A DNA stretch of 64,000 nucleotides from GCA-002779465 sp964596535 (lineage in GTDB: Bacteria > Desulfobacterota > Desulfobacteria > Desulfobacterales > UBA2156). This document shows positions 7,833 through 16,649 of the stretch, piece after piece; within the stretch, counting starts at the first letter, position 1; the number at the start of each line of letters is the position of its first letter. A model generated the notes under the pieces. The model saw nothing but the letters and a program-made list of their open reading frames with translations, ran no database searches and was not told the DNA's origin. Both the position numbers and the translations under genes were made by a program. The stretch spans positions 1 through 64,000 of the forward strand of contig CAZQUR010000004.1 in assembly GCA_964596535.1 (NCBI GenBank). The letters run 5' to 3'.

Positions 7833-10121
7833 ATGAATGAAAACATTGATTCCAAATTGTATCAAGAGGTGGCACAATTCGGAGCGATGGATATGGAGAT
7901 CTGCATGCAGTGCGGCACCTGCAGCGCATCCTGTCCATTGTCGAGCGGAACGAATCCGTTTCCCCGAAAGATATATCGATATCTCCAACTTGGAATGAGG
8001 GACAAGCTCCTCAAGTCGTCCGAACCCTGGCTGTGCTACTACTGCGGAGAGTGCAACAAGGACTGTCCCAGAGGCGCCGAACCGGCTGAAACCATGATGG
8101 CGACGCGACGCTGGTTGACCGCCCAGTACGACTGGACAGGACTTGCCAAGAAACTCTATCTCTCCGAAGCATGGGAAATCACCGCGCTGGGTTCTGTTGC
8201 GCTTTTCATCATTTTACTTTTCGTTTTCTTCCATGGGCCCATCATTACTGATCGCGTTGCAGTCAATACCTTCGCGCCCGTCTTGTGGATTGAAATCGGC
8301 GATCTGGTCATGGCCGCAATTTTGTCGACGTTTCTGCTGTCAAACGCCTTCAGAATGTATCGTTTTATCATGGATGGCACCCAGGTGCCGTTCCGGCTCT
8401 ATCTCACGCAAGCCAAAGCCTTTGTCCTGCACTTTTTAACGCAGAAGCGATGGCGGGAATGCGGAGAAGATCGGAGTCGATGGATCAAGCACCTTCTCCT
8501 GGTGACCGGTTATTTGACCATGATGTCCCTGATCATCATTTTCATCCGCTGGTTTCAGGTGGATGACGACAGCTGGCATTTTACAAGTCTTTTCGGCTAC
8601 TATGCCACCGCGGTCCTTTTAATTATTACCGTAGAGATGTTCGTCAGCCGCCGTAAAAAACAAGAGACGATTCATCGGTACTCCCACCTGTCCGACTGGC
8701 TTTTTCTGATCCTGCTGTTTTTCACCACATTGACCGGTATCCTGATGCATCTGGTCCGCATCGCCGGATGGCCCATGGGAACCTATGTCATGTATGTGAT
8801 CCACCTCGCTGTGGCAGTCCCCATGCTGGTCATCGAAGTCCCCTTCGGAAAATGGTCTCACCTCTTCTACAGGCCGTTGGCGGTGTTTCTGGCAACCGTC
8901 AAGGAGAAGGCGGATAAAGAGTCAAACATCCACGTCGAAGATGTAAAAGCCGAGATCGGCGATACCTTCCTGACCTGTCTGCAATGCGGCACCTGCACGA
9001 GCGTCTGCCCTGTGAACATGATTTCATCCAATAGTCCGCGCCGGATTCTGCGTCAGCTCACAATGGAAACCGGTACAGAGCAGTCCGTCGACCAAGCCGT
9101 CTGGAGCTGTGTCACCTGCAACGCCTGCGGGGCAAGTTGTCCCCGAGGCATACCGATGATCAACGTCATAAAAGCGGTCAGGGAACTCAACGTCGCCGGC
9201 GGAATAGTCCCTGAGATTTTCGAGGCGCCGCTGAACAGCCTGAAAGAAAACGGCAATCCCTGGAACGGACTGCGCGAAAGACGGATGGAATGGGCGGAAG
9301 ATATCCATATCCCCCCCTTCCGGCCCGAGCATGCGTACTGCCTTTTCACGTGCTGTACCACGGCATATGATCCCGCGAATCGCAATGTCGGCAAAGCCCT
9401 TCCCCGTCTCCTTGAGTACGCAGGTGTTTCTTTCGGCACTCTCGGAATCGAAGAAAATTGCTGCGGAGACCAGGCCCACAAGATGGGAGCGCAGGCAATC
9501 TTCTCTGATCTGGCCCGGAAAAATACCGAACTTTTCTTGCGTGCCGACGTCCGAAAGATACTGACCGTTTCACCCCATTGCCTGAACGCCTTTAAAAACC
9601 ATTACACCGATTTGAGAGGTTTCGTCGGCACCGAGCACTATTCCGAACTCCTGGACCGGCTCATCGAGGAAGGCCGGTTAAGACCTCTCCTGGAGGTGGC
9701 GTCCACCGTCACCTATCATGATCCGTGCTATTTGGGCCGCCATAACGGCATCTACGAGGCGCCGCGCCGCGTTTTAAAAAGCATTCCGGGCCTGAACCTG
9801 ATTGAAATGACAAACAATAGAGAATGCAGCCTGTGCTGCGGAGGCGGCGGCGGCGGGGCGTGGACGGATTGTCCGCCTCGTCATGGCCCCGGTGCAATGA
9901 GGATCAAAGAGGCTCTGGAAACCGGCACCGAGATGATTGCCACCGCATGCCCCTTTTGCATCCGAATGCTCGATAACGGCATACGGGAACTCGGCGTTGA
10001 AAAAGAAATCGCTGTCTGCGACGTGGCCGACTTGCTGTTACGGTCGGTTGTGGTGAAGGATGAAACTACTGTGATGAGACACATTGATTTGGGCGCAAGC
10101 CGGGAGGTCTGTCATGTCTGA
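7833..10121 (+). CDS. QmoC-like membrane protein fused to HdrC/HdrD-type CCG domains
   Basis: A 762-residue membrane electron-transfer protein. An N-terminal HdrC-type ferredoxin module (C24-x2-C-x2-C-x3-C and C68-x2-C-x2-C-x3-C) leads into about six hydrophobic helices (roughly residues 110-365) resembling the NarI/QmoC cytochrome b domain, with candidate heme histidines. A second ferredoxin pair follows (CLQCGTCTSVCP near 382, CVTCNACGASCP near 427), then two CCG domains (ENCCGDQ near 543, CCGGGGGG near 668). The first half matches QmoC; the second half resembles membrane FeS oxidoreductases thought to link ETF to menaquinone. It should pass electrons between the quinone pool and the cytoplasmic Hdr proteins. 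Start ATG 7833 is preferred over TTG 7791; the Shine-Dalgarno is weak. Confidence 0.8.
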   Translation: MNENIDSKLYQEVAQFGAMDMEICMQCGTCSASCPLSSGTNPFPRKIYRYLQLGMRDKLLKSSEPWLCYYCGECNKDCPRGAEPAETMMATRRWLTAQYDWTGLAKKLYLSEAWEITALGSVALFIILLFVFFHGPIITDRVAVNTFAPVLWIEIGDLVMAAILSTFLLSNAFRMYRFIMDGTQVPFRLYLTQAKAFVLHFLTQKRWRECGEDRSRWIKHLLLVTGYLTMMSLIIIFIRWFQVDDDSWHFTSLFGYYATAVLLIITVEMFVSRRKKQETIHRYSHLSDWLFLILLFFTTLTGILMHLVRIAGWPMGTYVMYVIHLAVAVPMLVIEVPFGKWSHLFYRPLAVFLATVKEKADKESNIHVEDVKAEIGDTFLTCLQCGTCTSVCPVNMISSNSPRRILRQLTMETGTEQSVDQAVWSCVTCNACGASCPRGIPMINVIKAVRELNVAGGIVPEIFEAPLNSLKENGNPWNGLRERRMEWAEDIHIPPFRPEHAYCLFTCCTTAYDPANRNVGKALPRLLEYAGVSFGTLGIEENCCGDQAHKMGAQAIFSDLARKNTELFLRADVRKILTVSPHCLNAFKNHYTDLRGFVGTEHYSELLDRLIEEGRLRPLLEVASTVTYHDPCYLGRHNGIYEAPRRVLKSIPGLNLIEMTNNRECSLCCGGGGGGAWTDCPPRHGPGAMRIKEALETGTEMIATACPFCIRMLDNGIRELGVEKEIAVCDVADLLLRSVVVKDETTVMRHIDLGASREVCHV

Positions 10122-13100
10122 GCGCATCGGATTTTATATATGCCACTGCGGCATCAATATCGCTTACCGGGTCAGGGTTCAGGAAGTGGCCGAGTATGTG
10201 GCGAAATTTCCGAATGTGGCAATCTCAAGGGATTACCTTTTCATGTGTTCCGATCCCGGCCAGGAACTCATTGAAAAAGATATCCGGGAGCATCATCTCA
10301 CCCGCGTTATCGTGGCCTCCTGTTCTCCGCGGATGCATGAAAAAACCTTTCGGGCGGCCTGCCAGAGGGCGGGGCTCAACCCTTACCGGACATTTCATAT
10401 GGTGTGTGTGCGCGAACATGTCTCGTGGGTCACCGAAAATGAAGACGAAGCCACCGAAAAGGCCAAAAACCTGGCCAGAGCCGGTCTCTTGCGCGTGGTG
10501 CACCAATGCGAATTGACCCCTGCAACATTTTCGGTATGCACCAATACCCTAATTGTGGGCGGAGGGATCGCCGGCATGCAGGCAGCCCTGGATGTGGCCA
10601 AGGCCGGATTCAACGCCTATCTGGTTGAGCGACAACCTACAATCGGAGGGCACATGCTCCAATACGACAAGACCTTCCCCACCCTTGACTGCGCGGCGTG
10701 TATCGGCACACCCAAAATGGTTTCCGTGGGTCAGGAGTCCCAGATCCGGTTGCTGACGCATAGCGAAGTGGAAAACGTTAGCGGGTTCATCGGCAACTTC
10801 AGGGTCAGCGTTCGGCGAAAAGCCCGTTACGTCGAAACGAATTGCACCGGATGCGGCGAGTGTGAAAAGGTCTGCCCCATCGATTTTCCCAACCTCTGGG
10901 ATGTAAACACCAAAACCAGAAAGGCCATTTACCGGCCCTTCCCCCAGGCCGTACCGATTACCTACTGCATCGATAAATACGACCGCGCTCCCTGTGTTCA
11001 GACCTGCCCGGCCGGAACCAACGCGCAAGGCTACGTCGCGCTGATAAAGACGGGTAAATACCGGGAAGCGTTGAGCCTGATCATGGAACGCCTGCCCTTG
11101 CCCGGCACCCTGGGTCGCGTGTGCCCGGCACCGTGTGAAGACGTCTGTCGCAGATCCGAAGTGGATGAGGCCGTCGCCATCCGCGATCTGAAGCGATTTG
11201 CGGCCGACCAGGTGGATCTTCTGGAACTGCCGCTGCCGGATATCCAGGATCGGCCGGAAAAAGTGGCCGTGATCGGATCCGGTCCGGCCGGCCTAACGGT
11301 GGCGCATTACTTGCGGCTGAAAGGCTATCAGATCACCATTTTTGAAGCGTTGCCGGTGCTGGGAGGCATGCTCCGTGTGGGCATCCCCGACTATCGGCTT
11401 CCTCCTGAAATCCTGGATCGCGAAATTCAAAACACACTCCGAATGGGAATCCAGGCCCAAACGAATCAGAAGTTCGGGGTCGATTTCAGTCTCGATGACC
11501 TGAGAAAGCAGGGTTTCAAAGCCATCTTCTTCGGAATCGGCGCCCACCACAGTCTGAAGCTGGGTATTAACGGGGAGGAAGAATTCCAGGGCGTGATGGA
11601 TGCGGTCGATTTTCTCCGGGAAGTCAATCTGGGCAGTCCTAGGCCTCCCGGCAAACGGGCGGCAATCATCGGCGGAGGCAATGTGGCCGTCGATGCCGCC
11701 CGAGCCGCTTTGAGGACCGGCTGTGGAAAGGTGGATATCGTTTATCGTCGCAGCAGAGAGGAGATGCCCGCCTATCCGGAAGAAATCGAAGGCGCGATCG
11801 CCGAGGGCGTGAAAATCCACTTTCTGACAGCCCCGATCGCGATCCGGGGGGAAAGCGGCAGGGTCGCAGGAGTGGAATGCATCCGAACCGAGTTGGGTCC
11901 CCCTGATGACAGCGGGCGACGACGCCCTGTGCCAGTGGAGGGTTCCGAGTTTGTAATCGAGGCCGATGCGATCATTCCCGCCATCGGGCAGCAACCCGAC
12001 TTTGACTGGCCTGCCGAAAGACAGATTCTGGAACTCACGAAGCGCAAGACCATATCGGTGAATCCGCACACCCTGCAGACCAATTTTCCTGATGTATTCG
12101 GAGGCGGCGATGCGGTGAGCGGTCCGGCAACGGTGATCGAAGCGGTGGCCGCAGGCCGAAAGGCGGCAGAGGCAATCCATTCCTATATCATGGGAGAGGA
12201 TATGGAAACTTACGCACAAAAAGTCGCCACCCGGGAACCGATCGGCCAAAACTGGCGAGAATTATTTAAAACCACCCTAAAGAAAGAGAGAGCCCGGCTG
12301 CCGCATCTGAATGCATCCGAAAGTGCCGCCTCCTTTGCGGAGGTGATGTCGGGTTTTGGTGAGATCCAGGCTCGCGAGGAAGCGGCCCGTTGCGTCAATT
12401 GCGGCGGATGCTGTGAGTGCAAGCTCTGCGAAAGCGCATGCGAAGCCAAAGCAATCAATCACTCCATGAAAGATGAGATAGAAGAAATAGAGGTGGGTTC
12501 CATCATCGTCGCTACGGGCTTCGATCCCCTTGATCCAACACCGATCCGGCAATACGGATACGGTCAGTACGCCAATGTTTTTACCAATCTGGAATTCGAA
12601 CGCCTGTCGAACGCCACGGGACCCACCAAAGGAAAACTGCTGAAACGGGATCCGAAGGATCGTTTTAGCTTCACCGAGTCTCCGAAGAGCGTGGCAATCC
12701 TCCATTGCATCGGAAGCCGCGATTTAAATTACCACGAATACTGTTCGCGCACCTGTTGCATGTATGCGCTTAAATATGCCCACCTCATAAAGGACAAGTG
12801 CGGTCATGATACCGAAGTCTATAATTTTTACATCGATATGCGATGCTTCGGCAAAGGCTATGAGGAATTCTACAAGCGCGTTCAGAGTGAAGGCGTACGG
12901 ATGGTTCGCGGTAAAGCCTCCCGGGTGGAAGAGAAGGACGGTATGCTGATCGTCACCGCAGAGGATACGCTGTCCGACCGGATGCTGAAAATTCCTGTGG
13001 AGATGGTGATTCTTTGTACTGCAATGGAAGCGCGTCCCGATGCAAACGAAGTGGCGCGCATCTTCGGAATCAGTATTGGAAGTGACGGATTCTTCCAGGA

Positions 13101-13494
13101 GGAGCATCCCAAACTCGAACCGGTTTCCACTCCCACCAGCGGCGTTTTTCTCGCCGGGGCCTGCCAGGGGCCTAAAGATATCCCCGACACGGTTGCCCAG
13201 GCAAAAGGGGCCGCCGCCGAGGCCCTCGCCCTTTCCGCCTCCGGAAAGGTATCGGTTTCTCCGATGGTTTCCTCCGTTGATCCTGATATCTGTATCGGCT
13301 GTCAGATTTGCATCGACCTGTGCGCATACTCGGCAATCGAGTTCAATCCCTTGAAAGGAATCAGCGAAGTAAACGAGGCCGTTTGTAAAGGCTGCGGAAG
13401 TTGCGCCGGCTACTGCCCGAGCGGCGCCGCGCAGATTCGTCACTTTACAAGCAAACAGATTTTTGCGGAAATCGACGGGATCTTGGTCGCCTGA
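10114..13494 (+). CDS. HdrA-like flavoprotein with inserted GltD/NfnB-type NAD(P)H module
   Basis: A 1126-residue cytoplasmic iron-sulfur flavoprotein. HdrA parts are an N-terminal HdrA domain (1-140), an FAD Rossmann motif LIVGGGIAGMQAA (about 147), the HdrA Cys motif LDCAACIGTPKM (192-202), ferredoxin CTGCGECEKVCP (about 244-255) and, after the insert, IGSRDLNYHEYCSRTCCM and two C-terminal ferredoxin motifs. Between about 270 and 745 lies a glutamate-synthase-small-subunit-like segment: Fer4_20 (CVQTCPAGTNAQG; CPAPCEDVC), FAD motif VAVIGSGPAGLT (about 384) and NAD(P)H motif AAIIGGGNVAVDAARA (about 516). With two FAD sites it is a candidate electron-bifurcating core that also accepts NAD(P)H. 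GGGAGG at 10102-10107 fixes the ATG, which overlaps the previous gene by 8 bp. Confidence 0.88.
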   Translation: MSERIGFYICHCGINIAYRVRVQEVAEYVAKFPNVAISRDYLFMCSDPGQELIEKDIREHHLTRVIVASCSPRMHEKTFRAACQRAGLNPYRTFHMVCVREHVSWVTENEDEATEKAKNLARAGLLRVVHQCELTPATFSVCTNTLIVGGGIAGMQAALDVAKAGFNAYLVERQPTIGGHMLQYDKTFPTLDCAACIGTPKMVSVGQESQIRLLTHSEVENVSGFIGNFRVSVRRKARYVETNCTGCGECEKVCPIDFPNLWDVNTKTRKAIYRPFPQAVPITYCIDKYDRAPCVQTCPAGTNAQGYVALIKTGKYREALSLIMERLPLPGTLGRVCPAPCEDVCRRSEVDEAVAIRDLKRFAADQVDLLELPLPDIQDRPEKVAVIGSGPAGLTVAHYLRLKGYQITIFEALPVLGGMLRVGIPDYRLPPEILDREIQNTLRMGIQAQTNQKFGVDFSLDDLRKQGFKAIFFGIGAHHSLKLGINGEEEFQGVMDAVDFLREVNLGSPRPPGKRAAIIGGGNVAVDAARAALRTGCGKVDIVYRRSREEMPAYPEEIEGAIAEGVKIHFLTAPIAIRGESGRVAGVECIRTELGPPDDSGRRRPVPVEGSEFVIEADAIIPAIGQQPDFDWPAERQILELTKRKTISVNPHTLQTNFPDVFGGGDAVSGPATVIEAVAAGRKAAEAIHSYIMGEDMETYAQKVATREPIGQNWRELFKTTLKKERARLPHLNASESAASFAEVMSGFGEIQAREEAARCVNCGGCCECKLCESACEAKAINHSMKDEIEEIEVGSIIVATGFDPLDPTPIRQYGYGQYANVFTNLEFERLSNATGPTKGKLLKRDPKDRFSFTESPKSVAILHCIGSRDLNYHEYCSRTCCMYALKYAHLIKDKCGHDTEVYNFYIDMRCFGKGYEEFYKRVQSEGVRMVRGKASRVEEKDGMLIVTAEDTLSDRMLKIPVEMVILCTAMEARPDANEVARIFGISIGSDGFFQEEHPKLEPVSTPTSGVFLAGACQGPKDIPDTVAQAKGAAAEALALSASGKVSVSPMVSSVDPDICIGCQICIDLCAYSAIEFNPLKGISEVNEAVCKGCGSCAGYCPSGAAQIRHFTSKQIFAEIDGILVA

Positions 13495-13572
13495 CCGGCG
13501 AAGGCGAGAGATCTTCTTGAATCCTGAAGTAAAACGAATTCCCTGGAGCATGTAACAGAAAGGAGTTGAAAG

Positions 13573-13995
13573 ATGAGTGAGTTTGAACCGACAATTGTGG
13601 CTTTTTTTTGCAACTGGTGCACTTACACAGCCGCGGACTTAGCCGGCACTTCTCGTCTGAACTATCCCCACAACATTAGAATCATCCGGGTCATGTGCAC
13701 CGGCATGGTCGATACCCAATATGTCATTAAAGCGTTTTTGGAAGGAGCGGACGGCGTGCTGGTGAGTGGATGCAATCCCGGGGATTGTCATTACATCAAC
13801 GGCAATTATAAGGCCCGGAGACGGATCAAGCTTCTCAAAGAGATTCTACCCCAATTCGGTTTTGATCAAGAACGGCTTCGATTAACCTGGATCGGAGCCA
13901 GCGATGGGGTTCACCTGGCTGAGGTCATTCGAACCTTTGTATCACAAATCAAAGCCCTGGGACCGAGCCAGACAAAACTTAAAATGGCGATTTAG
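13573..13995 (+). CDS. MvhD/FlpD-type hydrogenase iron-sulfur subunit
   Basis: A 140-residue member of the MvhD family, the [2Fe-2S] protein that passes electrons into HdrA from a hydrogenase, formate dehydrogenase or similar partner. The family cysteines appear in FFCNWCTYTAAD, VMCTGMVD and SGCNPGDCHY. Length is normal. AAAGGAG with suitable spacing precedes the ATG. It lies directly between the HdrA-like gene and an FrhB/FdhB-like gene, as expected for an adapter joining them. The related BamF of the class II benzoyl-CoA reductase complex is a selenoprotein; here the corresponding positions are ordinary Cys codons. Confidence 0.92.
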   Translation: MSEFEPTIVAFFCNWCTYTAADLAGTSRLNYPHNIRIIRVMCTGMVDTQYVIKAFLEGADGVLVSGCNPGDCHYINGNYKARRRIKLLKEILPQFGFDQERLRLTWIGASDGVHLAEVIRTFVSQIKALGPSQTKLKMAI

Positions 13996-14080
13996 AAAAT
14001 ATAGATATCGGATTTGCCAAAATGGTTTTCACGCACATAATCCCCATGCCGAATTTAACACCATTTCTCCGGAGGCAGTT

Positions 14081-15223
14081 ATGACCACCATGGCCAAAAT
14101 CGACCTGAAGGAACAGAATCCTTTGGAAGCCTTGCAGCAGTTTTTTGCAGGCATTCTCAAACTGAAAGATGTCACGTCTATCCTGGTCCCCCAGCGGCTT
14201 CCAGCCCGAAACATGATTATGCCGACCCTGGTAACCGATGCCGCTCTCCTGGAAGGCGTTGATCCCCTTGCCCCGGCTTTCCCGATGAATGCCGCAAGAA
14301 TCGCCTCCCGATTGACCCGGAAACCGATGGGTTCGAAAGTGGCGGCGGTGTTGCGCCCCTGCGAGATCCGGGCGTTCATCGAGCTGGTCAAACTGAATCA
14401 GGCTAAAAGGGAGGAGATTTTTCTCATCAGCACGGATTGCCTGGGTGCATTTCCGAACAAAGAATACTTCATGTTTGCAGACCGGAATGGAGGAGAAGGA
14501 ACCCTTGACTTTTATAAAACCATGCTGGGGGGAAACACCGGTGAAATGGAAGGGTATCCGCTGGCTCCGGCCTGCAAGGCATGCGAACATCCGATTTCCG
14601 AAAACGCGGATATTCAAATCGGTTTTTACGGCATCAAGCCCGGCGAATCAATTCTGATCAAGTCTCAATCCGAAGCAGGAGATCGTATTTTACAGCAGAT
14701 GAATCTCTCCACAACCACGGAACCAGCCGGCCGCCGGACCGCCATCGACACCCTCATCTCCCAGCGCATCCGTTACCGAGACGAAATGTTCGTCAAGACT
14801 CATGAGGCCATTGATAGCCTGGACAAGATGGAAACGTATTTCTCCAATTGCGTCAATTGCTACAACTGCCGGGTGGCTTGCCCGGTCTGTTATTGCAGGG
14901 AATGCGTCTTTGTCACAGACGTGTTCAACCATGAACCTTCCCAGTATCTTCATTGGGCCGCCCGAAAAGGGATGATCAAAATGCCAACGGATACTCTCTT
15001 TTATCATCTCACTCGGCTGGCCCATATGAGTACGGCGTGCGTGGGCTGCGGCCAATGTTCCAACGCCTGCCCCAATGACATCCCTGTCATGGAGATCTTC
15101 CGCACGGTGGCCCAACACACCCAGCAGGCCTTTGACTATGAAGCCGGGAAGCACCTCGAGGAAAAACCGCCTTTATCCGTTTTTCATGAAGATGAGTTTC
15201 AAGAAGTTGTGGGTATTTCATAA
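14081..15223 (+). CDS. FrhB/FdhB-like iron-sulfur flavoprotein subunit
   Basis: A 380-residue protein of the coenzyme F420 hydrogenase/dehydrogenase beta-subunit type. VAAVLRPCEIRAFIELVKL is the conserved core that in the family precedes flavin binding. It ends with two cysteine clusters, NCVNCYNCRVACPVCYCREC and CVGCGQCSNACP, expected to bind [4Fe-4S] clusters. Homologues accept or donate hydride-derived electrons through FAD, and in bacteria without F420 usually act with NAD(P)H, formate dehydrogenase or ferredoxin partners. GGAGG at 14071-14075 fixes the ATG at 14081, although the frame is open farther upstream. Gene order (HdrA, MvhD, this, HdrCB) suggests an electron-input subunit. The physiological donor is not evident. 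Confidence 0.85.
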   Translation: MTTMAKIDLKEQNPLEALQQFFAGILKLKDVTSILVPQRLPARNMIMPTLVTDAALLEGVDPLAPAFPMNAARIASRLTRKPMGSKVAAVLRPCEIRAFIELVKLNQAKREEIFLISTDCLGAFPNKEYFMFADRNGGEGTLDFYKTMLGGNTGEMEGYPLAPACKACEHPISENADIQIGFYGIKPGESILIKSQSEAGDRILQQMNLSTTTEPAGRRTAIDTLISQRIRYRDEMFVKTHEAIDSLDKMETYFSNCVNCYNCRVACPVCYCRECVFVTDVFNHEPSQYLHWAARKGMIKMPTDTLFYHLTRLAHMSTACVGCGQCSNACPNDIPVMEIFRTVAQHTQQAFDYEAGKHLEEKPPLSVFHEDEFQEVVGIS

Positions 15224-15249
15224 AGCCAAAACACAAGGGAGATGCAACG

Positions 15250-16569
15250 ATGCCGCAAGAAGCCATTCAATTAACCCGGGAAAGACAAAGTCCCTTCATG
15301 GACAAAGTGGAAGCGCTCCTTCCGGAAGGAGGAAATCTCAATCTATGTCTGACCTGCGGGGCTTGCGTCTCAGGATGTCCGGCAAGCGGCCTGGAAGAAA
15401 TGGACCCCCGGAAATTTTTGCGCATGGCTGCGTTGGGTTTGGATGACGAAATCCTGAAAACGGATTGGGTCTGGATGTGTTCCATGTGCCAGCGCTGCAT
15501 CTATGTCTGTCCGATGAAGATCGACATCCCCCAGTTAGTCTATCAGGCCCGGGCGTCCTGGCCCAGAGAAACCCGCCCCAAAGGAATTCTGGGCTCCTGC
15601 GATATGGCGTTGAAAAACGATAGCTGCAGCGCCATGGGCGCATCGCCGGAGGACTTTGACTTTGTTGTCAACGACTTGCTGGAGGAATACCGGGAGGCCC
15701 AGCCCGAATTCGCCGAAATGGCGGCGCCCATCGATAAGGAAGGAGCCGAATTTTTCCTGAATCAGAATTCCCGGGAACCGGTAACCGAACCCGACGAATT
15801 GATCCCTCTTTGGAAAATTCTCCATGTCGTCGGGGCGGATTGGACCTATGGTTCCAAAGGATGGGGCGGTGAAAACTATTGCATGTTCCTGGCAGACGAC
15901 TCGTCTTGGGAGCACATTGTCCGAACAGCGGCAAATCAGGCGGACGCTTTGAGGTGTAAAGTCTTTCTCAATACGGAGTGAGGGCACGTCACCTTCTCGG
16001 TCCTGGCAGGACTGAAAAAATTCAAGGTTCCGCATAATTTTATCGTCAAGAATATCTATGAATACTACGCCAAATGGATCCGCGAGGGAAAGCTGAAGGT
16101 CAACTCGGATTGGAACAAGGATCTGAAGATAAAATTTACGGTGCAGGATCCCTGCCAAATCGTCCGTAAAAGCTATGGAGATCCCATCGCCGAAGACCTT
16201 CGACTCGTGGTGAAATCCATCGTGGGAGAAGAAAATTTTATCGAAATGGAACCGAATCGATCCAACAATTACTGCTGCGGCGGCGGCGGCGGATTCCTTC
16301 AATCGGGATATAAGGACGCCCGTCTCGAGTACGGGCGCATTAAGGACCGCCAAATCCAGGAAACCGGTGCGACATATTGCATTGCGGCGTGTCACAATTG
16401 TCACGCCCAGATTCACGAACTCAGCGAGCACTATGGAGGAGGGTATCACGTAGTTCACCTGTGGACGCTCATTTGTCTTTCCCTGGGGATTTTGGGACCC
16501 AATGAACGGGAGTATCTTGGAGAAGACCTCAAGGAAGTCCTGGTCTTCCACCCGGAATCCGCTCATTAG
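15250..16569 (+). CDS. HdrC-HdrB (DsrK/HmeD-like) fusion, probable selenoprotein (Sec244)
   Basis: Two reading frames that most annotations would split form one 439-residue gene in the same frame, separated only by TGA at 15979-15981. Before it are an HdrC-type ferredoxin domain (C33/C36/C39/C43; C77/C80/C83/C87) and the start of the first CCG domain (GGENYC). After it comes GHVTFSV, then the second CCG domain with C342-C343-G and CHNC at 381-384. The TGA falls exactly where the family has Cys in NTECGH, and a 7-bp hairpin with a GGC loop follows at 15998-16014, 16 nt beyond the TGA. Both facts point to selenocysteine. It should reduce a disulfide or similar acceptor with electrons from HdrA. 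A simple nonsense mutation is less likely because both halves are intact. Confidence 0.85.
15979..16014 (+). promoter_or_regulatory. UGA codon plus SECIS-like hairpin
   Basis: TGA at 15979-15981 is followed by CGGTCCT-GGC-AGGACTG (15998-16014), a 7-bp stem (one G-U pair) closing a GGC loop, with extra T-A pairs below. The loop GG lies 24-25 nt after the TGA; in E. coli fdhF it is about 19-20 nt. Bacterial SelB recognises such a hairpin, with a G-rich apical loop, just downstream of UGA. Confidence 0.7.
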
Positions 16570-16649
16570 AAAGGGACAGCCGCACACCAGCATGCTCTGT
16601 GAGACAGAATATCGGAATAAGCCATACGTATTGAGTGAAAGGACGCACC

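Noticed and set aside
13904..14080. Earlier start for the FrhB/FdhB-like gene
   Set aside because: Overlaps the MvhD gene by 90 bases with non-homologous sequence; GGAGG at 14071 fits ATG 14081.
15979..15981. TGA as a genuine end of one gene and start of a separate HdrB fragment
   Set aside because: The frame continues without shift, the motif position is that of a conserved Cys, a SECIS-like hairpin follows, and the downstream half has no start codon with a ribosome site until well inside the domain.
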